NCBI GenBank assembly: GCA_025267735.1 | Contig: CM046295.1 | Location: 20,120,938 to 20,184,937 of the forward strand | Direction of reading: 5' to 3' | From: Mactra quadrangularis | Lineage: Eukaryota > Mollusca > Bivalvia > Venerida > Mactridae | DNA length: 64,000 bases | Shown here: one piece after another, positions 23,401 to 36,225 of the stretch | Layout: each line of letters starts with the position of its first letter | Numbering within the stretch: the first letter of the stretch is position 1 | Position numbers and translations under genes: made by a program | The notes under the pieces: model-generated | What the model was told of the DNA's origin: nothing | Database searches by the model: none | What the model saw: the letters and a program-made list of their open reading frames with translations, nothing else

Positions 23401-24791
23401 TGTGAACAGACAACAGGTAGATGTATTGAATGTGTCAATGGCAAGTTTGGTGAACTATGTGACAGGTCATGTTCGACTGGATGTAAGCACTCCAACTGTG
23501 ACAGAATCACTGCAACATGCTTGCAAGGATGTTTATTTGGTTTATCTGGGGATAGGTGCTGTGTTTTCTCTCAAGGTTGTCAGATATGCGAAAAAGATAC
23601 AGGAAATTGTGAATTTTGTAAGGAAGGAAAGTTTTATGGTGACAAATGCGGAACACCATGTTCAACGAAATGCCTTGATGGGAAATGTGAAAAAGAAGAT
23701 GGTCAGTGTGGTTCTTGTGTGAGGGGATTCTATGGCCCTCAGTGCAATTTAATATGTCCAAAAACTTGTCTTAATGGAGAATGTTTAAGAGAAGACGGAG
23801 CATGTATATTCTGTCAAGATGGATACTATGGCAAGACCTGTAACAAGACATGCCCTGATAATTGTCTAAACAACCTGTGTGGTCAATATGATGGTATATG
23901 TCACAATTGTAGTGTTGGATACTACAGTAGGTCATGTGACTTCAATTGTCCAAGTGATTGTATAAACGATACATGTAATCATGGCTCTGGGGAATGCACG
24001 TTTGGGTGTAGTAATGGTTGCCTGAATGAAAACATTTGCAACAACGGTAGGTGTAAAGTGTATTATTGTTCTAACATATTGTTGGTTCTTATATCAATCA
24101 AGAATAAATGTCCTATATTATGCATTATATTTTAAAACAAAATACCCACATTAGCATTTGTATTCCACAATAAATAATTTTTAGTGTTTTTTGTAAGTAA
24201 TTTCGTCTGGGGTTTTATATAAAGAAACGATCATGATTGTTTTCCGAAATATTATTACATCTGGGCACCTGTAGTATTAATCAACATTGCGGAAATATTA
24301 TCTCAATCGTACATTTATTTCAAACATAAGTTTTAATAATATATTTACAGAACCACAGTCGTCATGTTATACTGGAGAAATAATTGGTGGTATGTTTGCA
24401 GGTTTTACCATTATTACAATATTGTCACACGTTTTGTGTTTCATGTGCAGACGGTAAGTCACTGTGTTTGACTTTTCTTTTTTAACTGAATTCGTATTTA
24501 AAACTGAAGACAATGCTAAATTTATTTATCATTTGAGTTACTTTCTGTAATAATTGCATATATTGATAGTCTATGTTATTATTATATAATGTATTCACGT
24601 ATGTAAATAAAAACATTGATAGAGCACCATTAGTTTTTCTATGGGAATGTGTATGATTTATAAGTATTTGTTATTACAGTAGACAGTCAAAAGAAAATAA
24701 GAAGGATCCATCAACTCATATAAATACTATCTATGAAAATGACAAAGCTGACCACGACGGTTATGAGGAATTACAATTCCGTACTCACTAG
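20457..24791 (+). CDS. Gene E: long multi-EGF single-pass receptor
   Basis: Coding exons 20457-20505, 22682-24046, 24351-24453 and 24680-24791 give 542 aa, phases 1, 1, 2, all GT-AG. Signal peptide MPWLILVVLFVNSVQF joins AKDPAC. The ectodomain has the N-terminal CNCC module and about eleven EGF-like modules, three more than A and C. The extra ones lie after the S-T-G-C-K module and include a variant with consecutive cysteines (G-D-R-C-C). The TM exon (residues 472-506) is of the GEIIGG-M-F-A-G subtype; the tail has Y524 (YEND) and Y534 (YEEL), with H for P in the linker. Intron 1 is 2.2 kb because of an inserted mariner-type element. Module number and subtype group it with F, G and H. Function inferred as for gene A. 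Confidence 0.84.
20868..21894. mobile_element. Non-autonomous mariner-type element in intron 1 of E
   Basis: The element is 1023 bp (20870-21892) flanked by TA on both sides (20868-20869 and 21893-21894). Its ends are inverted repeats: CGAGGGGTGATCCAGAAATT at the left and the complement of AATTTTTGGATCACCCCTCG at the right, followed inward by CGTGGACAC and its complement. TA duplication plus GAGGGG-type ends is typical of Tc1/mariner elements. No transposase ORF is present, so it must have been moved in trans. It carries two full TGACGTCA palindromes near 21575 and 21735. Confidence 0.82.
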
Positions 24792-25800
24792 ATGTCAGCA
24801 GATACAGATCTGTGTTCGGATTTAGTTTTCCTTCACACTCTTCAATAACCAACACATATAGACAAAATCATAAAAAAATGTATACAATGTGTTTTTTTAT
24901 GAAGAAATTTGACCTTCTGTATAAGAAACTCGATCTGGTAAGCCGAAGACGAACTTCATTGTGCTTTACTACACAACGACTGTAGCAATTTATTAAGAAA
25001 CTGAATAAAAATTTATACAAGCAGGATTGTTCGACAATTTTAAGAAGAAATAACATTTACCGAAATATTCATATGTTGTTATAATGTTTTAAGAAGCTCT
25101 TTTTTGTATATTTACCCAAGAAATACAAGTTATATCTAGAAATATACACCAATCATGTTTATTGTTTCTACTCTCAATATTTTATATATTATATCATTAT
25201 GTATTGTGTTCTCGGGTTTAGTGGATTGATACTTTTGTTTGTTATACAGATAATTTCCGTATGATTATCCTTAACGATTGTTGTATCTTTACGTACAATA
25301 CACAAGTCAATAGTTTACCTTAAGGGTGTATCGGGATTTGAAATTGAAAAAAATCTATGAAGTGGGTGTGGTGACTAAACTATTAAAATATCCATTAATT
25401 CTAAAATAATTTTGATATATTTTGTAAGTGATGCATTAAATGTATAGATGTGATAGCGAAAATTAAAAAAATCAACAAATAAGATATTTAGAAGGAAATG
25501 AAAACATTTAATCTCTAGTTAGAATAGCCTTCCGAACGTCAATCCAAACACATATTTAACACTGTATACTGCTATTGCCAATTATATCCATTCAGCCATG
25601 TTATTTAGAAAAAACTGGATTAATTAGTTTGTGATCTCCTATATTCATATATTTACTGTTCATTAAACATTAATACATTTTAACACATGAACTTTTGCTT
25701 TTTCATAAATATGTCTTTATAATTTTATGTACATTTGTTTATCTGTATTGAACATAATATCCAATGATTTGACATTGTTTGTATAATGCATATATGTTAT
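24792..25800. other. Intergenic region downstream of E
   Basis: AT-rich, no recognisable gene. The minus-strand 62-codon ORF at 24868-25056 is without domain signals. Confidence 0.3.
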
Positions 25801-25858
25801 TTGGGCCAGAGGCCTATATTACTTAATAAATCTTTGAATCTTGAATCTTGAATCTTTA
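25801..25858 (+). mobile_element. 3' end of a non-LTR retrotransposon
   Basis: A short GC-rich hairpin (GGGCCAGAGGCC) is followed by TTAATAAATC and three copies of TTGAATC-type units. This is the usual shape of the 3' terminus of several invertebrate non-LTR retrotransposons, which end in a short microsatellite rather than poly(A). No reverse-transcriptase reading frame is seen upstream, so it is a 5'-truncated insertion. Confidence 0.5.
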
Positions 25859-27239
25859 AAGTTCTTTTTCATAAATCCAAATGTTAATATAGGTTGTCCA
25901 TGTAACATGTTACAATGTCTTAGGGTAAATTACACAAAAAGTATTTCCCAAATGTAAATTTGATAATTCATCTCAACACGAACATTACACGTTTTAAATT
26001 ACAGTTTACACACATAATAATAAACAATTCTTTTGAATTTTAAAATAAATTCATTTAATGGCTGTCAATTCAAAATGGTGGCCATAAAAAGACGCTTATT
26101 ATCTGATGAAATTTATTGCATTAAATTGATTCAGAACATTTCTCGTTTATTAGAAAATATATCTCAAAGTAAAACCAGTGCATCTGGTGCCATCACTACA
26201 GTGAAACATAGGCATCCGGCACGGTTCCGGATCGAAAACATAACATATATGACCGCCTTTGCTGTGGTACGCTGCATGTAGATCAGTGTTAGATTATAGT
26301 ATGCTTACTGCTGTATTGACACAGGATATCTTTCTTTGTTTGTGTACTGCTAAACTGAAATAGTTTTCTGTAAATTATATAAAAAGCCTAAATGCTATCT
26401 TAACAGACCCCCACCCAAAAAATATTAGTAGCCCAAATTAATGTTCTATATTAACTACAAATATGTTACCCCTCCATTGGGCTCTTAAGATTGTTTTTAG
26501 GTTTAATCCATCTTTTAAGACGATGGAGCTGGTATTAATAAATCTTTGTAATGCAATAGTGCAAAGTATCGCGAAAGTTCCTACATCAAATGGTTACTAT
26601 TTTGCAAATTTGAACATGCTATAAAACGAGCAGTCTAACAGAATAGTCATTCGTAGCAACACAACCAGCAAACTCTATACAGGTCAGAAATATCAGCTGG
26701 CCAATACTTTTCAGACTATGATAATAATACCTGTTAATCAACCTATTTCCGATGCAATGTATATTTATGAATTCGTGCTTATACATTCTCTTTTTCAAAA
26801 AGCATTAAGGGCCTTTGGATAATATGCTACTAAAGATTTTATTACATAGGTGCATGCGTATGCATCGAAATATATACGGACGTACACATGTTACTAGTTT
26901 GTTATGTTTACGAGTGTCGATTTGAGGCAAAAGAGAGTGCCATAGAGTAGCAATTAAAACAAAGTTACCACTAATTGACAAAAAGTTGTACGTGGTAGTG
27001 ACAACAAGATCGAACTACATTGGGATCTGATCTGACAAAATACTAACCATGTATTTTGTTATGTTGTTGTTGTAACTAAGTGTGGGATTTCACTATAATG
27101 ACTCTGTAAAATCTAATAAAATATTGTTCTTTCACGATTTTACTGGTAGTCACTTTATGTCAGTATTAGAAAAAGCTAAGTCAATATTTACCAGGCATGA
27201 TCAAGATTTCAAAACACTCCAGATATTTGTCATAATTAT
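25859..27239. other. Intergenic region between E and F, left part
   Basis: No gene recognised. A short stretch at about 26215-26245 (CCGGCACGGTTCCGGATCGA) resembles CCGGCACGGTCCCGAATCAA at about 46508, perhaps a small dispersed repeat. The 82-codon ORF at 26033-26281 has no recognisable domain. Confidence 0.3.
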
Positions 27240-27610
27240 GTGCGATTAGAACAATCTTTTAGACAATGTTGCGACGTTAGCATGGCTTGTTTGCCCAAAA
27301 GCAAATATTCTATGATGCAACTCCACATACAAAGGCGTCTTTCTATCAACATGTCAAAGATTCTGTCTTCCACGCTGCATGTATTTTTTGGTCAATTGAT
27401 GGTTATCAAGATCAAAATCCAGTCGACTGGCTCTGGTTAAAAACAGTGAATAGTAAGAGCTATTGGCCAACCTTTCACTGATTGCCAAAAATGTCATCAG
27501 TTAACCAAATGTGGTGACAAGAGGGGTTGTTATGAGCGATGCAAATGCTATCGAGTCAGTTTTAAATGAACTCGTTTATGAGCTTGCAAGTGCAAATAAT
27601 GAAATCATCA
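27240..27610 (+). pseudogene. Decayed fragment of a CXC-type (tesmin/TSO1-like) repetitive protein
   Basis: In one frame the sequence reads LFAQKQIFYDATPHTKASF, then QHVKDSVFHAACIF and PVDWLWLKT, then after a TGA continues as TKCGDKRGCYERCKCYRVSF and another stop where a Cys would be expected. The spacing C-x(4)-GC-x(3)-C-x-C-x-R is the start of a CXC-type cysteine motif. I recognise this combination as the C-terminal end of a protein family abundant in invertebrate genomes and probably linked to transposons. At least two stops and a missing N-terminus make it a relic. Family assignment is from memory of the pattern. Confidence 0.5.
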
Positions 27611-27984
27611 CACATACTAAACCATCTAATGTTTGCATTCATATAATGAGCACAACAATATTTAAACTGTCTAAACAACCTTTACCTTTAATCGTTGACT
27701 TCTAAACATGTGTGCATCACGCATTATTGTTGAATTTTTAGTATTTATCAAAGATTTTGAGAATCCTTGCTTCATTTTCGTACATTGTGCTAAATGTCTG
27801 ATAAAATATCTTTATACATACATGTATACCTTCTCATTTGATATTGACCTTTGACCTACACAACATGTGGACAATATTAAGTTTAAACGTAGTAAACACT
27901 TGATGAAGGTAATCGAATATATGTATTCATATTTCATTGTCAAAATAATTGTCTCAAATAAACTATTTGTCTGATTATTTAATT

Positions 27985-29260
27985 AGTACTTCTTAGTTAC
28001 ATACATCACATTGACTTTCACTTTTTATAGATTTCGATGATTCTTTCGAGGTTTCATAGTCATAGCATGTTAAATCTTTTGTATGCAATTTGACGAAAAT
28101 ATCTTTATTATTCAGTTAGTTGTCAGTTCTTTGTGAATGTAAGAGTTCTAATATAAATGATTTGTACAACGAAGCTGGTTATTATATATTCATAGTTTAT
28201 TATATGTCATTTAGCATGTATTCAGGGCACTGGGCCATGACCATTATACAACAATATGAAAAGCAAATATCAATACGATGTATAAACATTGAGTGATACA
28301 GTCATGTATACTTTCATGGTATTAGTTCACAGATTTGCTAAGATGTTTCTATATTCTCAAAATACCCTTTAGTGTCTGTAATTGTGTCAAAAATAATTCT
28401 TAATATTTTATAACAAACTGCAAGAAATGTGCAATTTCAGTAACATAAATTCCCTACAACTGTCTATACCATGACATACGGGGTAGATTTGTATTACTTC
28501 CAACACCATCATTTGTAGTTGTATGTTAATTACACTATATCGTCATTACGAAAACACTAATCTTCAGCTTCATTTTTTTCCCCATACAATTTAGATAGTT
28601 TCAGAAAAACTTGATTTTTAAGATTAAATCTGTGAATGAGTACCTTTTATATGTCAGATGCTAATATTGCTAAACTTAGTATAAAACAAATAGTCACTCA
28701 TATACCTATTCAAAAAATATTAATCAAGTAATTTACTTTATAAGAAGAAATCATATAAATATCAGTAAATATTTGTGTTTTTTCAAACGCATAGAAAAGA
28801 TACATATCCCAAAGTTCTAATTTCACCAGTGCTCGACATTAAAGAATAAAATGTATCAAGTAATAGCTGCTCTCTGTAGATATCTAGAATAACATTCCCC
28901 GAATGCAATCATTGCAACTATGAGAAAATACTTTTCTATTATCATTCGTATAAATAGTGGGGTCGATAACTGAAACAAGCTTTCACTTGCTGATACAAGC
29001 ACCAAATTTGGTACAGATAAACTATATGGTCTACCATCTACGATAAGCACGATTTCCACTTACAAATCCAAGATGGATGCCGTTTCTGTGCATGCACGAG
29101 GAGATCAGTATCCTACTATAATACACTTTTCATTATATCATTTGTATATATTACCAATTCACTATACACAGGTAAAAGTGTACAATGTATGTCTTGGTGT
29201 AAGAGTAATTATGTATTCAAAATAAGCAGTGTCACTAAAGCAAGGTAAGAAAGTCAGCAT
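27985..29260 (-). repeat. 3' flank of F, duplicated as 3' flank of G
   Basis: This block matches 49445-50690 along most of its length and part of it matches 41860-42060. Both main copies lie directly downstream of an intact minus-strand gene (F, G). On the minus strand each has a short open stretch (VDGRPYxLSVPNLVLVS ... IEKYFLIVAMIAFG), at 28856-29059 here, which ends early because a segment present in the other copy is missing. Whether this stretch was ever coding is unclear. A YY1-like AAGATGG sits near 29070. Confidence 0.6.
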
Positions 29261-29348
29261 ACATAAAACAATTCCACCGATTATGTACAGTTTGTCTGGT
29301 CTACGAAAATAATACATGAGAAATAGTTTTAAAAGTGTCTAGGAAAGT

Positions 29349-29354
29349 TTTATT
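29349..29354 (-). terminator. Polyadenylation signal of gene F
   Basis: AATAAA on the minus strand, 16 bases downstream of the F stop codon. Gene G has AATAAA at the same distance, which supports it as real. Confidence 0.55.
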
Positions 29355-29369
29355 TCCATCTGTTGATAT

Positions 29370-32300
29370 CTAGTGACGATGAATTTGTAATTCTTCATAA
29401 CCGTCAGGATCAGCCTTGTCATTTTCATAGATAGCATTTGCATGTATTACTGAATCTTTCTTATTGTCCTTTGTTTGTCTTCTGCAAAAAACATGAAACA
29501 AACATTTGTAATTGAATCCATTTATTTGACAGTGTGTATTTTTTTATATCTATATATAATACATAAACACTCTTGCTTATTATTAAGTACCTGAAGTTGA
29601 CAAAAATAAGATAAGCTGACGTTTAAACTGTAATAATCATATTTTAATTTTAAAGGTTGTCCAATATTATTTTTTTTCATTTCCTATTTTCAGGAGGCAT
29701 GTTTCAATTAAATGATTTTCATCCGCTTAATCGATGTTTCCCATAAAATGAGAAGTCCTTATAATATTGTATATCTGCATATTTTGTTTCAGTAACACCA
29801 CATGTTAGTGTAGTCTCCTTTAATATTTAAATATATCATAAGAAAGGCAACAAATTGCCTTACCGTGTCCACACGAACCATATAACATTATTCAAAACAA
29901 TAATAATCACAAAAGCAGCAATATTCCCACCAATAATTTCTCCAGTATAACATGCTGGCTGTGGTTCTGTATAAAAATATTTAAATATTATGTCATTCTA
30001 AATGCATTGTATTTTCTTAATATAAATTAAAATATAAAATCTAAATATCTATACGAACATAACAGAACAGATGCCTTATTATTAAAAAAAACCCACAACT
30101 TTATTTACAAAAGAATATGTTAATGAAGTGTTTCCTCTAACATTTTACTCATAATAATTGTACTCCTAATTATAATTCGTTAGCCATTTCGGAGATAAAT
30201 TATTTTCTGTTTTTACTCAAAATTGACCACCGTATTAAGAAAAGTTTCAATGATTCGCTTGTTTATTTGTACATGTATTATAATTTAGAAAAATAATCAT
30301 TTACACTATAAATGAAAACTTATCTAGATTGTACGTAAAGTACTTTAAACCGATTATCATTTTTTTTCACATATTCAAGCGATCAATTATTATACTCATG
30401 CTCAAGAAACTTGGCTTCAGATAAAGACCTAATCTCTAAAACTAGACTTAATACCATATTTCATACATAGTGAATGATAACAGCTCTACTCTATACAGAG
30501 TTAAACTGTATAATGGGCGTATACATATTTATAGCTAAACTTCATGAAGGCTTGAAAGTAGTGCCAAGCTATTGAACCGAAGACATTGAGATTCCCAGTA
30601 TAGCGCTACCAAATGAGCTTAAATAGAGAAAAGTAAAAAAAGTATTGTATTAATCAATAAATTGCTATATAATGCCAATTATTACCTCCCTCGCAACGTT
30701 TGATGCATCCAATATCACACAACCCAGTGGTTTGAGAACATGTATTGTTTACACAGTCTTGTCGTTTACATTCGATGTCACATACGTCGCCGTGGAAACC
30801 AGCAATACAATTGTTGCATGCACCATCATTTTGACCACACATGTTGTCTTCACAATTACTTGGACATGTTTCAGTGCACGTCCGACCATAGTACCCTGTT
30901 TTACAAGAAATGCAATGTCCAAGTTCACGACCACATTCTCCGTCCAAACAGTTTTCAGGACATTTGTCTTTACACAAGCTCCCGAAGTATCCAACCTTAC
31001 AAGAGTTACATTGTCCATCTTTTTGGGCACATTGACCATTGAGACAATTTATTGGACATTGCGTTCCACATTGGTCATCGTAATATTTATCATCTTTACA
31101 AGCTTGACAATTTCCTGTGTCCTTATCGCATGCTGCAGCACAGTTAGTGGGACAAGATGACTCACACGAATTTCCATAGAAACCAGTCTTACATTGAAAA
31201 CAAGAGGTCGTTGTGTCGCATATCTCGCAACCCTGGGCGTTAACACAGCATTTATCTCCAGAGTAGCTATTCCAACATCCTTGTAAGCATACAGCAGTAT
31301 TTCTATCACACACCATGTTTATACATGCAGATGAACAAGACTTGTCACATAGTTCACCAAACTTACCATCCATACAACCAATACATCTACCTGTTGATCG
31401 ATCACAAACACCATTCAGACAATTATAACACTGATCGTTACAGTTTTCTCCATAAAAACCTGGTTTACATTTGTCACATTTATCCCCAGCAAAGTTATCT
31501 TTACAGCCACTTGTACATCTGCCCTCATCTCTTTTACATGTGTCGTAAATGCAGTTAACAGGACAATCTATATCACAGTTGTCACCGTATTTTCCACCTT
31601 TACATCTGTCACATTTTGGTCCATCCAGCTTTTCATCCATACAACCAGTTGAACAGTCCCCATTGCTGGTACATTGCATATCTTTACAAATATCAGGACA
31701 TCGTATATCACAATTGTTACCATACCATGTATCAGCACAAACGTTACATTTATTTCCAGCCCAGTTGTTTTTACAACCAGATAAACAATTACCTGTTGTT
31801 TGGTCACATTTGTTCTGTGCACAGTTAGTAGGACAAGGAGTATCACATATTGTTCCATAGTTACCATCAACACATGAGTAACATATTTCATTGATACCAT
31901 AATAAAATTGATGACAATTTATACAAGAAGCCGGACAAACATTCCAACATTTGTTACCCAAATAACCATCGTTACATCCATATGTACATTTCCAATTTCC
32001 TTCTTTATTTTCACAAATTTCTGCCCATGTTCTGCCACCACCGTTAGGGTTACTTTTACAACAAGCACAACTTCTGTCAGTCTTGCAAGCAGGTTCTTGA
32101 GCATCAACTAAAGAAGATAATAAAACAAACATTTAAGGAAAAACAAAACCTTAAAATGTATGAGCTATAGTTATTTCTACAACAACCAGAACTGATGCTT
32201 ATTTTGAAATGTGAATTTTTCAACAAGCGCTGTATAATATGGTAAAACTGATTGATCTAAACTATATTTTTACATTATCGAATAAACACATTCCTTTGTT

Positions 32301-32803
32301 TCTTTTGATTTCAGACTTACATTTTACATTGTATCTCTTCAGTTGGCAGATAGTTTATGTAGCTATTAATTTGTAATTTATTAAGTATTAAAACTTGCAT
32401 ACTGCCCTCGAATAATGTCTGTCAAAAGGAATAATACAAGCACTCGATAAATCACATAATCCTCACGTCCACGGTGAAATCGAGCATTAATACTACATTC
32501 GTATTCAATCTGATGAATATTCTTGCATAAAGGTCAGACCGGGGTCAAACTTAACACACAATACGTGCCGGTAATTTGTATTGTTTCTATATTGTATTCT
32601 CAGATTAAGCACGTCTTAAAACAGCCACTAGACCAACATTCACCCTGGCCAATCGATTAAAACAGGTCAGACCGGCACCAAAATGGTAAAGGCACCAACC
32701 CGGACTCTTCGCTCATAACAAGTTTAGAAATCAGAGAAATAAAATATAATTTACCGTTGTAAATTCCACAAACAATCAAGATACACCATGCTAGAAGAAA
32801 CAT
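29370..32803 (-). CDS. Gene F: longest multi-EGF single-pass receptor of the array
   Basis: Coding exons on the minus strand are 32803-32755, 32107-30686, 29966-29864 and 29481-29370, giving 561 aa, phases 1, 1, 2, all GT-AG. Signal peptide MFLLAWCILIVCGIYN joins VDAQEPAC. The ectodomain has the N-terminal CACC module and about twelve EGF-like modules, the most in this window. The second module is a short form lacking the long insert seen in A, C and G. TM exon residues 491-525 (GEIIGG subtype, ending W-T-R-R). Tail residues 525-561 with NAIY, Y543 (YEND) and Y553 (YEEL), ending IHRH as in G. F and G are sister copies (shared tail ending and 3' flank). Function inferred: surface recognition or engulfment receptor. 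Confidence 0.85.
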
Positions 32804-33470
32804 CCTTGTTTTTTAACGCTACAGTTAGTATACTTTATAACTACATTGCTTATAAAAATCAAAATGCTCGTTTTTCTCCTCTCCGAGTTTGCGGAATCTG
32901 TGATGAATAAAGTAGACAATTTGATCCACATTTGTTAGATTTTCTATCATGAGTTATAAATCCACACGCAACATTCAATGTAAGGTAAAACTAATTTTAC
33001 ACCTTTTTACATAAAAAGGACAAACTATTAAGTTAAACCCGGAAGATTTGAACGGATTGTTTAACATTTTTGTTCAAATCTTTTAAAAAAATTTCTATGG
33101 GATTATCATTATTTAGCCGTTTTTTTACATTATCGTCACATCCTTTATTTAAAATAATGAATATGACCCTGACTGAGTTAAATTGAAAATATTTGCGTGT
33201 ATAATATTACTGTTTAAGTAGAAATAATTATTTTTGCAAAAAAAATACCTCGTTCCAAAAACCTTCATACAATTTATTTAATGTGTAACTTGTTTTTAGT
33301 ATAATTAAGCTTTGCATACCCTTCAAATGTACGGCTATGTAACCTGAGAACACTTAAATCATACGATAACAGTATCATTTCAATATGCATTATCCTGTAT
33401 GATAATAATTCTAAATGAATTTCGTTATGAATGACAGACAATCGTAGTTTGGCCAATTATTATTAATTTA
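32108..33470 (-). repeat. Intron 1 and upstream region of F, duplicated next to fragment I
   Basis: The sequence 32130-32440 matches 48275-48560, and 33030-33460 matches 48565-49400 with an insertion of the dispersed repeat in the latter. Shared landmarks are ATGAGCTA, TAAAACTGATT and CATTATCGTCACAT. This shows that fragment I derives from an F-like gene. Confidence 0.6.
33035..33053 (-). promoter_or_regulatory. Family upstream motif of gene F
   Basis: Read on the minus strand it is GTTCAAATCTTCCGGGTTT, nearly identical to the copies before C and E and in the same orientation relative to transcription. It lies about 235 bases upstream of the start codon, the shortest distance in the array. 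A TATAAAGTATA stretch lies on the minus strand closer to the start codon, about 40-50 bases from it. Confidence 0.55.
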
Positions 33471-35640
33471 TCATTTAAGGACTATATTATTGACGAATGT
33501 CCTTCATGGCATTAAAATAAATGTGGTTGCAATAATTGAAATTTACAAACATTTTTCATAAATTTCAAATTTCATTTTAATCCTAATGAAATAAATTAGT
33601 AGGTTCAATAGAAAAATATATAAAAAGTGGTTTATCAATCAGATTGTGTATACCCCCGTACAGATGCACTAAGAATTAAAAATACATATTAATTTATACA
33701 TTGTCTGAAATAAATAATAATAAAATATCTCTGTTAACTAAAATTCATAATTTTCAACATTTCCAAAATACAACTTTACACAAAAGAAGTAGTACAGACG
33801 ATAAGTATGGTGTTCAATAATGGACACAGGTAACGTGAGGTACACACTTAAATAAGGTATAATTCACTTATGTAAAATTATGTTTTCGACCAAAGATTTT
33901 TTTCAGAATATGTGTCTCTAATTGTATTTCTTAAAATTTCACGATGTCATAACTGTAAATTATATTACTAATTGCTTTGTATGGATAATTACCATTACAC
34001 TATTTTTATATAAAAATAAGAGAATAACTCACTTTCATTAAACATTTTCATTAACAAGTTGACATCAGAATGCTATTTTATAATTTATAGATTCAATCCA
34101 ATGATGGCATGCCTTATGATTAACGTGATGTAATCAAGGTAAGATGTTAAATTGTGTTTCCATTTTCCATGATTTACAAATATATTGATGTTAGACCATA
34201 GGGGAATTTAATCTTACCACAAAGTACAAGTAAATGAAATTAGACATTTTAACTTGTCACTGTAGGGCGTTCAGTTACCGCGAACGTTTCCTAACGTTCC
34301 GTAACGTTCGCTAACAGTCATTATTGAACGGTCTGCTAGCAGAAAACGTTTAAGGTCAACAGCTAACGGTTTAAGTATATAGTACGCGAGTAAGAAACAA
34401 CCTGAAACAAAATAGTTCCAGTACATTTTGCAAATTAGTGACGGTAACGGTGACTGGCTCAAGTTAAATGCTAAATGAACGCAGGGCTGATAAAGAACTG
34501 GGACCATTTCATAAGAATTTTACGTAAGATAGCGAAATTTTAGTAATTTCCGTATTTTAGTTGCTTACGTTGAACTTACGTTTTCGATGAGAAAATTCAA
34601 AGACGCTTTCAAAACATGAAAATGTTTGCTACAATACGATCTGACTTTTTAAAAGGCAACGACAAATAATGAAGCCCTCAAATTTTGGTCACATGATTTG
34701 TCGTCAACAATATAAGTTAAACTACAATACATTTAAATAATGCAATATATTCCAACACTTCAAAGAACAATTACTTAAACGAAGATTAGAAGCTCTCAAA
34801 GAAAATGCACAAGGGCGATTCCGAATCACCATACTCTTGCTTTTTAAATACACGGCTAACGCAAATAACGGTGGTATGGCACAATGAAATGGTCATCTGC
34901 TAACAAAACATAGGCCAATTTAAGACGGAACCGATGGATGTCAATATAAAGAAATTGGGCACAAAAAAGTTCTCATGTGGCGTCAAATATACCTTAAAGC
35001 AATAAATCATCAAAAGATAAAACATTCTTAAGCAATTTCATCTAAATATTGCAATCTTTAGACAGAAGTTCTGTTCGCGAATGTACACACGTTTTTGTGA
35101 TTAGCCCCTGACTTCCGCAAAGATTTGTAATGAATAAGTTTTTAATACACACAAAATGGACGCCCAAATTTTGATTACAGAGCCCATTTGTTTGTTTGTT
35201 CATATATGTCAATTTAGTCACAGATATAGAACATGTAAGCCTCAGTGCATCTAGAGTAATATTAGTGCATTCCGTATATGTATATGTATTTTGAAATTGT
35301 TCGCTAGAATAAAAGGAAACTTACACAGAAAGTAACGTATTTATTTTTGTATTCACAGATGATGTGAAGTACCTACGATAATATTGCCTGGTCCAAAAGA
35401 TTTCAGGCAAGAGGGATGATTATACATTATATTTTTAGCACTGCATTTACACTAACCAACTTATTGGGGGTCGGTACTCAAAGGTACCTTTCTGTAATTT
35501 CAACTTTAACATAATCCTAAAATTCGTTGTTCTATTTATAAGATAAATTTTGCGGATGTGATTTCTGTAGACAGCGAATAGACAGAGGACAATCGAAGTG
35601 AGAGAATACATAAATATCCTAAAAAAACATTTTTACTAGA
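33471..35640. other. Intergenic region upstream of F
   Basis: No gene recognised. At 34275-34320 there is a short run of near-repeats of (C)TAACGTT(C)CG. The 78-codon minus-strand ORF over it (34271-34507) has no recognisable domain. Confidence 0.3.
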
Positions 35641-35641
35641 T

Positions 35642-35800
35642 TTAACGCCGTGATAACACAATTTTAGGTCATTTTACGGCGTCCAGCGCATATAGCCTAT
35701 CTTTCCTGGACCATTGCCAATCAACAGAACTCGCACCCCTCGGACAGGAGATTCCAAATTCCTGCGCGCTACCAACTGCGCTATCGACCCGGGTAACAAA
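35642..35800 (-). repeat. tRNA-derived SINE, second type
   Basis: On the minus strand the head reads GGGTCGATAGCGCAGTTGGT (box A) followed by a degenerate box B (GCGAGTTCTG), and the body ends in GGCGTTAAATCTA, a common SINE 3' end. The head differs from the SINE at 19113, so it comes from another tRNA. Confidence 0.6.
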
Positions 35801-35974
35801 ACATTTAAAACAACGGTTAATCAATTAAGATGATTTCTGTAACAAAACAAGTCTGACCCTCATAACATTTTGTTCGAGCAATGTAATGCATGCCGATGGG
35901 CGACACCCGGTATCAGCACCCGGACACATGTTAAATGTGAATTGCACTTAAGTCAGCATAAGCATAAACAACTA

Positions 35975-36225
35975 GCCAGCCTGCCTAACTCAGTTGGTAG
36001 CACGCAGGTCTGCTGATCGAGGGTATGTCGGTTAAATTCATTGATGGACATACTCGCATCGAGTTTTGACATGAAAAACTTCAAACAGTCATAAAGGGCA
36101 ATGGACTGATACCTTGTTAACATATTATTCTATGGATATTGCGATTTTTGTAACGGTGAGTAGGTTCATTGACCTCTGTGATATGACCTATATACTGTGC
36201 TGCTACGGCGTTATACCTCACGGAA
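35975..36225 (+). repeat. tRNA-derived SINE, third copy type
   Basis: The head TAACTCAGTTGGTAGCACGC (box A) is followed by a box-B-like GGTTAAATTC, and the element ends near GCTACGGCGTTATACCTC. The order head, about 150-base body, CGTTA-type end is that of a SINE. Box B has decayed. Confidence 0.55.
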
